Positions 1-4,923 of a stretch of DNA of 5,052 bases are shown here, piece by piece. The position numbers and the translations under genes were made by a program. The first letter of the stretch is position 1. Each line of letters begins with the position of its first letter. This DNA comes from JASLBX01 sp036374175. Lineage in GTDB: Bacteria; Actinomycetota; Actinomycetes; Jiangellales; Jiangellaceae. Location: contig DASUUH010000132.1 of the NCBI GenBank assembly GCA_036374175.1, positions 1-5,052 of the forward strand, written 5' to 3'. The notes beneath the pieces were generated by a model that saw only the letters and a program-made list of their open reading frames with translations, had not been told where the DNA came from and searched no databases.

Positions 1-126
1 GGGCAGGGTCTCGTTGCCGGCGTGCAAGAGGATGCCGCAGAGGAATCGCGACCCGATTCGGTCGCTCAAGTAGCGGAGACCACGGAAGTCTTCACTTCTT
101 GCCGTGACGGCTGACTTGACCTCAAT
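1..126 (-). pseudogene. C-terminal remnant of a DUF4143-type ATPase
   Basis: Read on the minus strand, this stretch encodes about 42 residues beginning IEVKSAVTARSEDFRGL and continuing RYLSDRIGSRFLCGILLHAG. This resembles the end of bacterial AAA-type ATPases with a C-terminal DUF4143 (PD-D/ExK-like) domain, where an EVK motif is followed by 'DFRGLR-L-DR-G-RF--G--L--G---LP'. Those proteins are usually near 400 residues, with a Walker-type ATPase domain first. Here the family match starts only about 20 bp after the stop of the upstream RibD-like gene, and the frame then runs open into that gene without family resemblance. The ATPase part is therefore absent and the fragment has no credible start. 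It continues past the left edge, so the true stop is not visible. The family assignment is from memory of the motif; the truncation is seen directly. Confidence 0.6.
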
Positions 127-148
127 GGGCCGGTCCGGCACCGGGTGC

Positions 149-760
149 CTACGCGTTGGCCCTGTAGGTCCCGAACTCCGGAAGCCCCGTCGTTTCGAAG
201 ATGTGTACCGACAGACCGCCTGGTGTCGTCTGATGGCTGACAAGCCGCAGGCCGGCCGGTGCGCCCCCGTCCGGGAACAGGCGTCGGCCCTGGCCCACCA
301 CGACCGGGGCGATCACGAGCCGCAACGTGTCGATCAGCCCGGCGGCCAGTAGGGACTGGGCCAGCTGGGCGCTGCCGTGGATCTGCAGTTCCCGGCCGGG
401 CTGCCGCTTCAGTTCAGCGACCTGGGCGGGGATGTCCCCGGACAGGATCGTGGTCGGGTTCCACTCGGCCTTGGTCAGGCTGTGGGAGGCCACGTACTTC
501 GGCAGGCCGTTCAAGATGCCGGCGAAGGGATGGTCGGTCATCTTCGGCCAGTCCCGCGCGAAGTTCTGGTAGGTACGGCGGCCGAACAGGAACGCGTCCG
601 CCTCGCCGAGCCAGGTGCCGACCAGCCGGTCGAACTCCTCGTCTAGGTGCGGCACGAACCAGCCACCGCGCGTGAACCCGTCGCTGGTGTCCTCGTCCGG
701 GGACCCCGGGCCCTGGGAGACACCGTCGAGCGTCAGGAACTCTTGCACAACCAGCTTCAT
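149..760 (-). CDS. RibD C-terminal / dihydrofolate reductase-like family protein (first copy)
   Basis: This 203-residue protein fits the stand-alone RibD_C family, which has the dihydrofolate reductase fold and is expected to bind NADPH. The substrate of these stand-alone members is mostly unknown. Visible family marks are an N-terminal strand ending in LTLDG (residues 9-13), FGRRTY (59-64), the glycine-bearing IHGS (127-130), GLIDTLRLVIAPVVVGQGRR (141-160) ending in LF, and a last strand SVHIFET (184-190). Length is normal for the family and no signal peptide or membrane segment is seen, so it should be cytoplasmic. The ATG at 760 is the first start after an in-frame TGA seven codons upstream; its Shine-Dalgarno is weak. 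It lies 76 bp after the broken methyltransferase on the same strand and may share its transcript. It is clearly different in sequence from the copy at 2732-3337. It is not a full riboflavin enzyme, because the deaminase half of RibD is absent. Confidence 0.88.
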   Translation of the reverse strand: MKLVVQEFLTLDGVSQGPGSPDEDTSDGFTRGGWFVPHLDEEFDRLVGTWLGEADAFLFGRRTYQNFARDWPKMTDHPFAGILNGLPKYVASHSLTKAEWNPTTILSGDIPAQVAELKRQPGRELQIHGSAQLAQSLLAAGLIDTLRLVIAPVVVGQGRRLFPDGGAPAGLRLVSHQTTPGGLSVHIFETTGLPEFGTYRANA

Positions 761-836
761 CGCACACCACTCTAGTCAGGGTGGCGGGCAGTCAGCGCCA
801 TCTCGTCGCCCCGGTCCGCGCCGGCGCCCAGTTCGC

Positions 837-1275
837 CTATGCGTCGCCGAGTCTCACCGAACGGAGTGGGTCACCGACATCGATGAACAGTTGGCCGGTA
901 GGGGTGAGAGCGGCGGCGATTCGCTGGCGTGCGCGCACGCCGGCTTCCGGATGCCGGCCGTCGAGCGCCCCTACCCGGATCGCGAACGCGATGTCGAACC
1001 GTGGCTCGCCGGGAAGGAGTTCGAAGTCCTCGGCGGCGACGTGGCGCACGCTCAGCAAACCGGCCGCGATCTCGGCGGCAGCGTTCCGCTCGATCTGAGC
1101 CACTCCCTTGACCGACCGGTCGATGACCCAGGATGTGTCCGTCCCCGATGCGCCGTGCCACGGCCTTGGCGGCGGCGCCAGGCGCTCCGCCGATCTCCAG
1201 AACCCGCATCCCGGGGCGTAGTGGCAGCGCGTCGACCACCGCCGCGAGCCGGTCGGACAGCCGAAGCTCGGTCAT
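837..1275 (-). pseudogene. Small class I SAM-dependent methyltransferase, frameshifted
   Basis: From the ATG at 1275 the frame reads MTELRLSDRLAAVVDALPLR, then VLEIGGAPG (25-33, motif I), then DGHILG, after which it loses family sense. The adjacent frame continues IDRSVKGVAQIERN and, further on, FDIAFAIRVGALDGRHPEAG and LTPTGQLFIDVGDP before a TAG at 837-839. Removing the single plus-strand A at 1126 turns CTGGGTCATCGAC into CTGGGCATCGAC and restores L-G-I-D, the usual acidic loop after motif I. The restored protein has 145 residues. Motif I is also unusual: where relatives and the intact methyltransferase in this window have GCGxG, this has GGAPG, with the second glycine replaced by alanine. 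Two independent defects suggest real decay rather than only a sequencing error. The substrate is unknown. An in-frame TGA directly upstream fixes the start. The start overlaps the stop of the 42-codon ORF by 4 bp. Confidence 0.82.
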
Positions 1276-1400
1276 CGCTGCTCACGGCGGGCGTCGCCGC
1301 CAGCGAATCGCACGTTCTCGCCGGCCCTCGACGGGTCGCGGGCGGTCATCACCCAGGACGGCAGTGTGTACGGCCCGTAGGCGGTGCGTCTGTTCGGCAT
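1272..1400 (-). CDS. Hypothetical 42-residue protein overlapping the methyltransferase start
   Basis: ATG at 1400 opens a frame coding for MPNRRTAYGPYTLPSWVMTA followed by a charged tail ending ARREQR, 42 residues. Its TGA (1274-1272) overlaps the ATG of the methyltransferase pseudogene as ATGA, the arrangement typical of translationally coupled genes. About 85% of its codons end in G or C, in line with neighbouring genes. I recognise no family. It has no membrane segment, no cysteines and no signal peptide. The ribosome binding site is poor: GGTGAC directly abuts the ATG. Upstream, the frame stays open only to a TGA at 1451-1449, so it could also be the last piece of a longer lost gene. Evidence for expression is only the overlap and the codon pattern; an ORF this short can occur by chance in such GC-rich DNA. 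Confidence 0.35.
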   Translation of the reverse strand: MPNRRTAYGPYTLPSWVMTARDPSRAGENVRFAGGDARREQR

Positions 1401-1561
1401 GTCACCAGTGTGGCCAGCGTGACGGCACGGATGCTTGACCGTTCTTGCTCACGTGGCCTTTGGGCCGTAGGCGGCATCCCCGATGCGGCTTCCAACTACG
1501 GTGTCGATGTTGAGGCCGGTCTCCTCCACCAAGCCGGCCCCGTCGAGTCCAGGAGGAACGG
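1401..1561. other. Divergent intergenic region between minus-strand cluster and response regulator
   Basis: This 160-bp stretch separates two divergent units and must hold any promoter for the response regulator. I see no well-spaced -35/-10 pair on either strand. It contains small dyads: GGCCTTTGGGCC near 1455-1466 and GCATC-CCC-GATGC near 1474-1486, neither long enough to call an operator. On the minus strand it also holds a 16-codon mini-ORF (1452-1402) described in the findings. Confidence 0.4.
1551..1556 (+). promoter_or_regulatory. Ribosome binding site of the response regulator
   Basis: AGGAGG lies 5 bases before GTG 1562. It is a perfect Shine-Dalgarno core and is the reason for choosing this GTG as the start. 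Confidence 0.8.
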
Positions 1562-2167
1562 GTGGTCCGGGTTCTCGTCGCTGAAGACATGCGCATTCTT
1601 CGCGACACGCTGGTGGCCGTGCTCGACCTCGAGGACGACCTGGAAGTGATCGCCGCCGTTGCGACCGGTGACCGCATCGCTCCCGCAGCGCTAGAACACC
1701 ATCCGGACGTGGCCGTGCTGGATATCGACCTGCCCGTCGTCGACGGGCTTACCGCCGCCGCCGAGTTGCACCAGAAGGTGCCCAGCTGTCGCACTCTGAT
1801 CCTGACTGGCCTCGCCCAGCCTGGGCAGTTGCGCCGAGCGGTGGCCGCCAACGTGTCCGGTTTCCTGCTCAAGGACGCGCCGTCAGAGGAACTGGTCGCC
1901 GCGGTGCGCGAGGTGGCTGCCGGCGGCCGCGTGTTCGACCCCAAGCTGGCCGTGGCCGCGCTGGAGACCGCAGAGAACCCGCTGTCGTCCCGTGAGGCGG
2001 AGGTCCTCAGGCACCACGCCGATGGCGATTCGGCCGCCGAGATCGCCGCGGAGCTGCACCTGTCCTACGGCACGGTCCGGAACTACTTGGCGTCAGCGGT
2101 CACAAAGCTCGGCGCCCGCAACCGGGTGGACGCCGCCCGCATCGCCCGAGAGGCCGGCTGGCTGTAG
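1562..2167 (+). CDS. DesR-like LuxR/NarL-family response regulator
   Basis: This 201-residue two-component regulator has a receiver domain (about 1-118) and a LuxR-type helix-turn-helix (about 138-200). Receiver residues are complete: acidic pair E8-D9, predicted phosphate acceptor D54 in VLDIDLP, T82 in LILTG, and K104 in FLLKD. The output domain shows LSSREAEVL (141-149) and then DSAAEIAAELHLSYGTVRNY (156-175) leading into LASAVTKLGARNR. Phosphorylation of D54 by a DesK-type kinase would be expected to promote dimer formation and DNA binding. The layout and the LSYGTVRNYL stretch match the DesR-like regulators of actinomycetes, which normally sit behind their kinase and near an ABC transporter. 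Here neither is present; the only kinase sequence is a truncated remnant facing it 29 bp downstream. The gene itself looks intact. The start is GTG with a perfect AGGAGG. Target genes are unknown. Confidence 0.93.
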   Translation: MVRVLVAEDMRILRDTLVAVLDLEDDLEVIAAVATGDRIAPAALEHHPDVAVLDIDLPVVDGLTAAAELHQKVPSCRTLILTGLAQPGQLRRAVAANVSGFLLKDAPSEELVAAVREVAAGGRVFDPKLAVAALETAENPLSSREAEVLRHHADGDSAAEIAAELHLSYGTVRNYLASAVTKLGARNRVDAARIAREAGWL

Positions 2168-2196
2168 CCGCGTGACGAAGCCGTCCTGCGTGAGCG

Positions 2197-2514
2197 CTAC
2201 AACGGCAAGGACGGCAGAGGAGTAGAGGTCCGTGGAATCGCGAACGTGAGCTCGAAGCGACCATCCTCGACTTGGGTGGACAGGCGACCGCCGAAGGCCA
2301 CGGCGCGAGCGGACAGGTTGGCCAGCCCATCCCCGCCGACGCGCCTCCGCTGGTCGCGCGTCCGCGTCTCGTCCGGGTTGAAGCTGACGCCGTCGTTGGC
2401 GACGCGCAGCCGGACGTCCCCATCCTCAGACGTCAACTCGATCTCGCAGCGCGTCGAATGGGACGGGATGGATTCGACATGACGCCAAAGATCCTGATCC
2501 ACGAGTCTTGACAA
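2197..2514 (-). pseudogene. C-terminal HATPase remnant of a DesK-type histidine kinase
   Basis: The minus-strand frame ends in the ATP-binding domain of a NarL/DesK-class sensor kinase. Counting from a TTG at 2514, it shows STRCEIELT (20-28), RLRVANDGVSF (35-45, the N-D-G form of the DxG box), GGDGLANLSAR (60-70, the GxGL-N box), GGRLS (75-79) and a final strand FELTFAIP (87-94). Family resemblance starts only near 2463. The conserved N box (normally E-L-x-N-x-x-R/K-H), the phosphorylated histidine and any membrane sensor part are missing, and the frame upstream meets stops near 2619-2625 without recognisable kinase sequence. It therefore cannot phosphorylate anything. It lies tail to tail with the response regulator, whereas intact DesK/DesR pairs are co-oriented, which implies rearrangement or a remnant of a different pair. 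Confidence 0.8.
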
Positions 2515-2694
2515 TCGGTTCGCATCACGCCGGCAGGTCGGAGCATTCAGCGAGCCGGTTCTCCGCTCCGTGTTGGAGCTGATGGATTCACCGATGCGGA
2601 CGATGTGTATCTCTGCCTACGGTCAAGCAGCACGGGCAACCCCGGTTCAACTGGCGCAGGGCCAGGTCGCCCGATTAGTTCTATGCACTTGTTC
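2515..2694. other. Non-coding gap upstream of the second DHFR-like gene
   Basis: I see no gene here. It is less GC-biased than its flanks and contains a small dyad CTGGC-GCAGG-GCCAG at 2651-2665. No well-spaced promoter hexamers are visible, though the promoter of the gene at 2732 must lie here or just downstream. The missing front of the histidine kinase remnant would be expected on the minus strand, but no frame resembles it. Confidence 0.4.
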
Positions 2695-2716
2695 GGTCTA
2701 CCCGGACAGGCAGACC
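2695..2716. promoter_or_regulatory. Inverted repeat before the second DHFR-like gene, possible operator
   Basis: GGTCTACC (2695-2702) and GGCAGACC (2709-2716) are inverted copies with one mismatch around the 6-base spacer CGGACA. The dyad ends 4 bases before the Shine-Dalgarno AAGGAG. It could be the binding site of a dimeric repressor such as a TetR- or MarR-type protein, or an mRNA hairpin affecting translation. No such regulator lies next to it. Confidence 0.4.
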
Positions 2717-2720
2717 CTCT

Positions 2721-2726
2721 AAGGAG
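2721..2726 (+). promoter_or_regulatory. Ribosome binding site of the second DHFR-like gene
   Basis: AAGGAG stands 5 bases before ATG 2732, which supports that start. Confidence 0.75.
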
Positions 2727-2731
2727 CGAGC

Positions 2732-3337
2732 ATGAGCAAGGTGATCGCCGACATCTCGATGTCACTGGACGGATACGTCACCGCACCCGGCGTGGACCTG
2801 GAGCACGGCCTTGGCGTCGGCGGCGAGGCGATCCACGCGTGGGTGCTCGAGGAGCCCCGTTCCCCCGTCGACGAAGCGGTGCTGGCGCACAGCTTCGAGC
2901 GGACCGGCGCAGTGGTGATGGGACGGCGGCTGTACGACATCGTGGACGGCCCGCACGGCTGGAACGACGACGTCGGCTACGGACACGACCAGAATCAGTC
3001 GGCCGCACCGCCGTGCTACGTCGTCACCCACGAACGGCCCGCCCAGGTGCGACTTGCGTCCAGGTTCCGGTTCGTGACCGAGGGTGTGGCGGCGGCCATC
3101 GACCAGGCCAGGACGGCCGCGGGCGGCAAGGACGTCGTCGTCATGGGCGGCGCGAACGTCATCGATCAGAGCCTGGCGGCGGGTCTGGTCGACGAGCTTC
3201 GCATCCACCTGTCACCGCTGGTGCTCGGCGGTGGCACGCGGCTGTTCGAACTCGTTGGCCCAACGACGCTGGTCCAGCGGGAGGTCACCGAGTCACCGCG
3301 GGCGACCCACCTCACCTACGAGGTCGTCAGGGCCTAA
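2732..3337 (+). CDS. RibD C-terminal / dihydrofolate reductase-like family protein (second copy)
   Basis: This 201-residue stand-alone RibD_C-domain protein, a predicted NAD(P)H-dependent reductase with the dihydrofolate reductase fold, should be cytoplasmic. Family marks are SMSLDGYV near the N-terminus (SLDGY at 11-15), VVMGRRLYD (61-69), VVVMGGANVIDQSL (135-148) with the nucleotide-binding glycines, GLVDELRIHLSPLVLGGGTR (151-170) ending in LF, and a closing strand LTYEVVR (194-200). All blocks are present at normal spacing and the length is usual, so it is probably functional. The physiological substrate is not evident. It shares only the general family pattern with the copy at 149-760, so the two are not a recent duplication. 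The start has a good AAGGAG. It stands alone, with gaps of over 200 bp on both sides, so it is probably transcribed singly, perhaps under control of the dyad at 2695-2716. Confidence 0.92.
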   Translation: MSKVIADISMSLDGYVTAPGVDLEHGLGVGGEAIHAWVLEEPRSPVDEAVLAHSFERTGAVVMGRRLYDIVDGPHGWNDDVGYGHDQNQSAAPPCYVVTHERPAQVRLASRFRFVTEGVAAAIDQARTAAGGKDVVVMGGANVIDQSLAAGLVDELRIHLSPLVLGGGTRLFELVGPTTLVQREVTESPRATHLTYEVVRA

Positions 3338-3374
3338 GGCGCCGTAAATCCTGATCAGGCCGCTGGTAGGCGCC
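3338..3374. terminator. Dyad-rich sequence after the second DHFR-like gene, possible terminator
   Basis: Immediately after the TAA, two AGGCGCC copies (3337-3343 and 3368-3374) can pair through their self-complementary GGCGCC cores. They enclose a perfect 10-bp palindrome, CCTGATCAGG (3350-3359). There is no T-run, as is common for actinomycete terminators. Function is inferred only from position and symmetry. Confidence 0.3.
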
Positions 3375-3542
3375 CTCGCGGCCGAGGCCTTGGGCCGGCA
3401 CGAGGAATCGCTTCAGACGCTGAGCCGGCGCTCGGCATTTTGTGAGCACAGCTGCCCGGCCCCTGCGACCGCACGGAAGGCCCGAGCGGCGGTCGCGACC
3501 CGGATCAACGGTCCACACCGCCATGGATGCCGGCATGGCCAG
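3375..3542. other. Intergenic stretch without a recognisable gene
   Basis: The frame of the downstream methyltransferase happens to stay open back to 3342, but its translation there is rich in Arg, His and Cys and resembles nothing I know. Short GC-rich dyads such as CTCG-CGGC-CGAG near 3375-3386 occur. I see no gene. Confidence 0.4.
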
Positions 3543-3571
3543 TTCTCATTGAGCAGCCACGCCCCTATGCT
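3543..3571 (+). promoter_or_regulatory. Candidate promoter of the intact methyltransferase
   Basis: TTCTCA (3543-3548) and TATGCT (3566-3571) are 17 bases apart and match the -35 and -10 consensus at four of six positions each. Transcription would begin near 3578, leaving a leader of about 20 bases that contains the Shine-Dalgarno. Confidence 0.3.
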
Positions 3572-3585
3572 CGTGATCCCGCTCC

Positions 3586-3591
3586 AAGGAG
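3586..3591 (+). promoter_or_regulatory. Ribosome binding site that sets the methyltransferase start
   Basis: AAGGAG lies 8 bases before ATG 3600. It favours this start over any upstream codon of the open frame. Confidence 0.75.
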
Positions 3592-3599
3592 TGACGGCA

Positions 3600-4421
3600 A
3601 TGAGTGCGCTCGATCCGTTCGGCAGGACTGATCAGCTTGACGAGGCCACACTCGAGGCGCTGGTCGCGCGATTCGAGGCCAGGGGCGCATCCCCAGTGTT
3701 CTCTCGAATGCTCCAGGAGTACCTCGACGCCATGGGTATCGACGGTGCCTCAACGGTTCTCGACATGGGTTGCGGCACCGGCCTGGCGGCGCGCGCCATC
3801 GCGCGCCGCGCGGATTTCTCCGGAACCGTGCTGGGCATCGATCTCAGCCCCTACCTTGTGACGGCCGCGCAGCGGCTCGCACGGGAGGAAGGCATCGACG
3901 AGCGGCTGGACTTCCGGACCGGGGATGCCTGCGCTGTCGACGCCGCCGACGCGACGTTCGACGCAGTCATCGCCCACACCCTCCTGAGCCACGTCGAGGA
4001 CCCGTCATCGGTGATTCGAGAGGCCGCACGCGTGCTGCGACCTGGCGGGATGCTGGGCATATTCGACGGAGACTACGCGTCCTTGACGTTCGGCAACGCC
4101 GATCCTGTGCGAGGAAAGGCCTACGACGAGGCGCTTATCACTGCCGTGGTCACCAACCCTCGCGTCATGCGGCAGTTGCCGCGATTGTTGCCCGACGCCG
4201 GGCTCGAGCTGGCGGCTTCCTTCCCGCACGTCCTGTCCGAGATCGGCCGGGCCGACTTCTGGTCCTCGGCCATCGAGGCATACCGGCGGCTGATCCCGAA
4301 GGCCGGGGTGATGGCCGAGGACGAAGCGAACGCTTGGGCTGCCGCGCTCCGGCACGACTCCGAGGCGGGCGTGTTCTTCGGGAGCAGCAACTACTACGCC
4401 TATGTGGCCAGGCGCCAGTAG
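3600..4421 (+). CDS. Class I SAM-dependent methyltransferase (UbiE-like fold)
   Basis: This 273-residue cytoplasmic methyltransferase has the full SAM-binding signature: VLDMGCGTG (53-61, motif I), VLGIDLS (77-83, whose aspartate should hold the SAM ribose), TGDA (107-110, adenine contact), FDAVIAHTLLSHVEDP (120-135) and ARVLRPGGMLGIFDGDY (143-159). The C-terminal third (about 165-273) is a variable region that normally shapes the substrate pocket and ends in NYYAYVARR. The methyl acceptor cannot be read from the sequence; such enzymes act on small molecules, quinones or natural products. The chosen ATG has a good AAGGAG. Its frame stays open upstream but without family resemblance. It is flanked by gaps of 262 and 121 bp, so it is probably a single-gene unit. 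It is the intact counterpart of the broken, shorter methyltransferase at 837-1275, but the two belong to different subfamilies. Confidence 0.92.
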   Translation: MSALDPFGRTDQLDEATLEALVARFEARGASPVFSRMLQEYLDAMGIDGASTVLDMGCGTGLAARAIARRADFSGTVLGIDLSPYLVTAAQRLAREEGIDERLDFRTGDACAVDAADATFDAVIAHTLLSHVEDPSSVIREAARVLRPGGMLGIFDGDYASLTFGNADPVRGKAYDEALITAVVTNPRVMRQLPRLLPDAGLELAASFPHVLSEIGRADFWSSAIEAYRRLIPKAGVMAEDEANAWAAALRHDSEAGVFFGSSNYYAYVARRQ

Positions 4422-4507
4422 CGCGTGGCCACAACGTGATGCTGGCGACAGCCGCTGCGCCACGATGAGCACGACTCCCAGTACGAGCACCGTCGGCGGT
4501 CAGCACA

Positions 4508-4536
4508 CTCAATTGACTGAGACTTACCGCTATCAT
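4508..4536 (+). promoter_or_regulatory. Promoter and candidate operator of the metal-resistance operon
   Basis: TATCAT (4531-4536) fits the TANNNT actinomycete -10 and ends only 6 bases before ATG 4543, so transcription is expected to begin at or next to the start codon. Upstream are the 8-bp palindrome TCAATTGA (4509-4516) and the overlapping dyad CTCA-ATTGAC-TGAG (4508-4521). The TTGACT at 4513-4518 is only 12 bases from the -10, too close for an ordinary -35. An ArsR-family repressor bound to these AT-rich dyads would cover the promoter, which suggests autoregulation. Confidence 0.5.
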
Positions 4537-4542
4537 CGAAAA

Positions 4543-4923
4543 ATGCCAATGAATACCGTCGACTCGGCCAGCGTTAATCCGCGGGAGGAGCTGGCCGGGG
4601 CGGGTGCGTTGTTCCGGTCGCTGGGGGACCCGGTCCGGTTGGCGATCATTCGCCGGCTGGCGCGTGGTGAGGCTCGGGTGGTGGATTTGACTCGGGAGTT
4701 GGGCATGGTGCAGTCGACGGTGTCGTGGCACCTGGCGTGTCTGCGGGACTGTGCCCTGGTGACCGGCCGGCCGCAGGGCCGGCAGGTGTTCTATTCGTTG
4801 AGCCGCCCGGAGTTGGTGGAGCTGCTGGCCTCGGCTGAGCAATTGCTGGCCGCCACTGGTGAGGCGGTGGCGTTGTGTCCCACTTATGGTGTCCGCGGAC
4901 GAGCCGGGAAGGGCCGGGAGTGA
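4543..4923 (+). CDS. CmtR-like ArsR-family metal-sensing repressor
   Basis: This 126-residue winged-helix repressor of the ArsR/SmtB family has ALFRSLGDPVRLAIIRRLA (22-40), VVDLTRELGMVQSTVSWHLA (46-65, recognition helix) and GRPQGRQVFYSL (75-86, wing). Cysteines C66 and C70 in HLACLRDC and C112 in ALCPTYG match in context and spacing the three ligands of the mycobacterial Cd(II)/Pb(II) sensor CmtR (C57, C61, C102). Metal binding should release it from the operator. There is no Shine-Dalgarno before ATG 4543, and a -10 ends 6 bases upstream, which points to a leaderless mRNA. A second ATG at 4549 is possible. Its TGA overlaps the GTG of the next gene, a likely metal exporter. Leucine codon use (8 TTG of 17) differs from the methyltransferase just upstream (4 of 27), which hints at a separate origin. 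Cd/Pb preference is inferred from the ligand set. Confidence 0.9.
   Translation: MPMNTVDSASVNPREELAGAGALFRSLGDPVRLAIIRRLARGEARVVDLTRELGMVQSTVSWHLACLRDCALVTGRPQGRQVFYSLSRPELVELLASAEQLLAATGEAVALCPTYGVRGRAGKGRE

Noticed and set aside
615..1649. Long plus-strand open frame of 344 codons
   Set aside because: It runs antisense through the methyltransferase and across the intergenic region, is Arg/Pro/Ser-rich and resembles no family. It is an artefact of high GC content.
1402..1944. Minus-strand open frame opposite the response regulator
   Set aside because: Ser/Thr/Arg-rich translation that mirrors the regulator's codons; no domain pattern.
3390..3599. N-terminal extension of the intact methyltransferase to a start near 3390
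   Set aside because: The extra 70 residues do not resemble the family and would bypass the good AAGGAG placed 8 bases before ATG 3600.
4422..4496. Minus-strand hydrophobic segment (VLVLGVVLIVAQRLSPASR) resembling the end of a permease
   Set aside because: A stop lies just upstream in frame, there is no Shine-Dalgarno, and the frame continues as methyltransferase antisense. At most it is a tiny remnant; it is more likely chance.
4513..4536. TTGACT / TATCAT as a standard -35/-10 pair
   Set aside because: The spacer is 12 bases, too short for ordinary sigma-70-type promoters; only the -10 is kept.
4402..4542. N-terminal extension of the ArsR-family repressor to 4402
   Set aside because: It would overlap the end of the methyltransferase, lacks family resemblance, and the -10 adjacent to ATG 4543 explains that start better.
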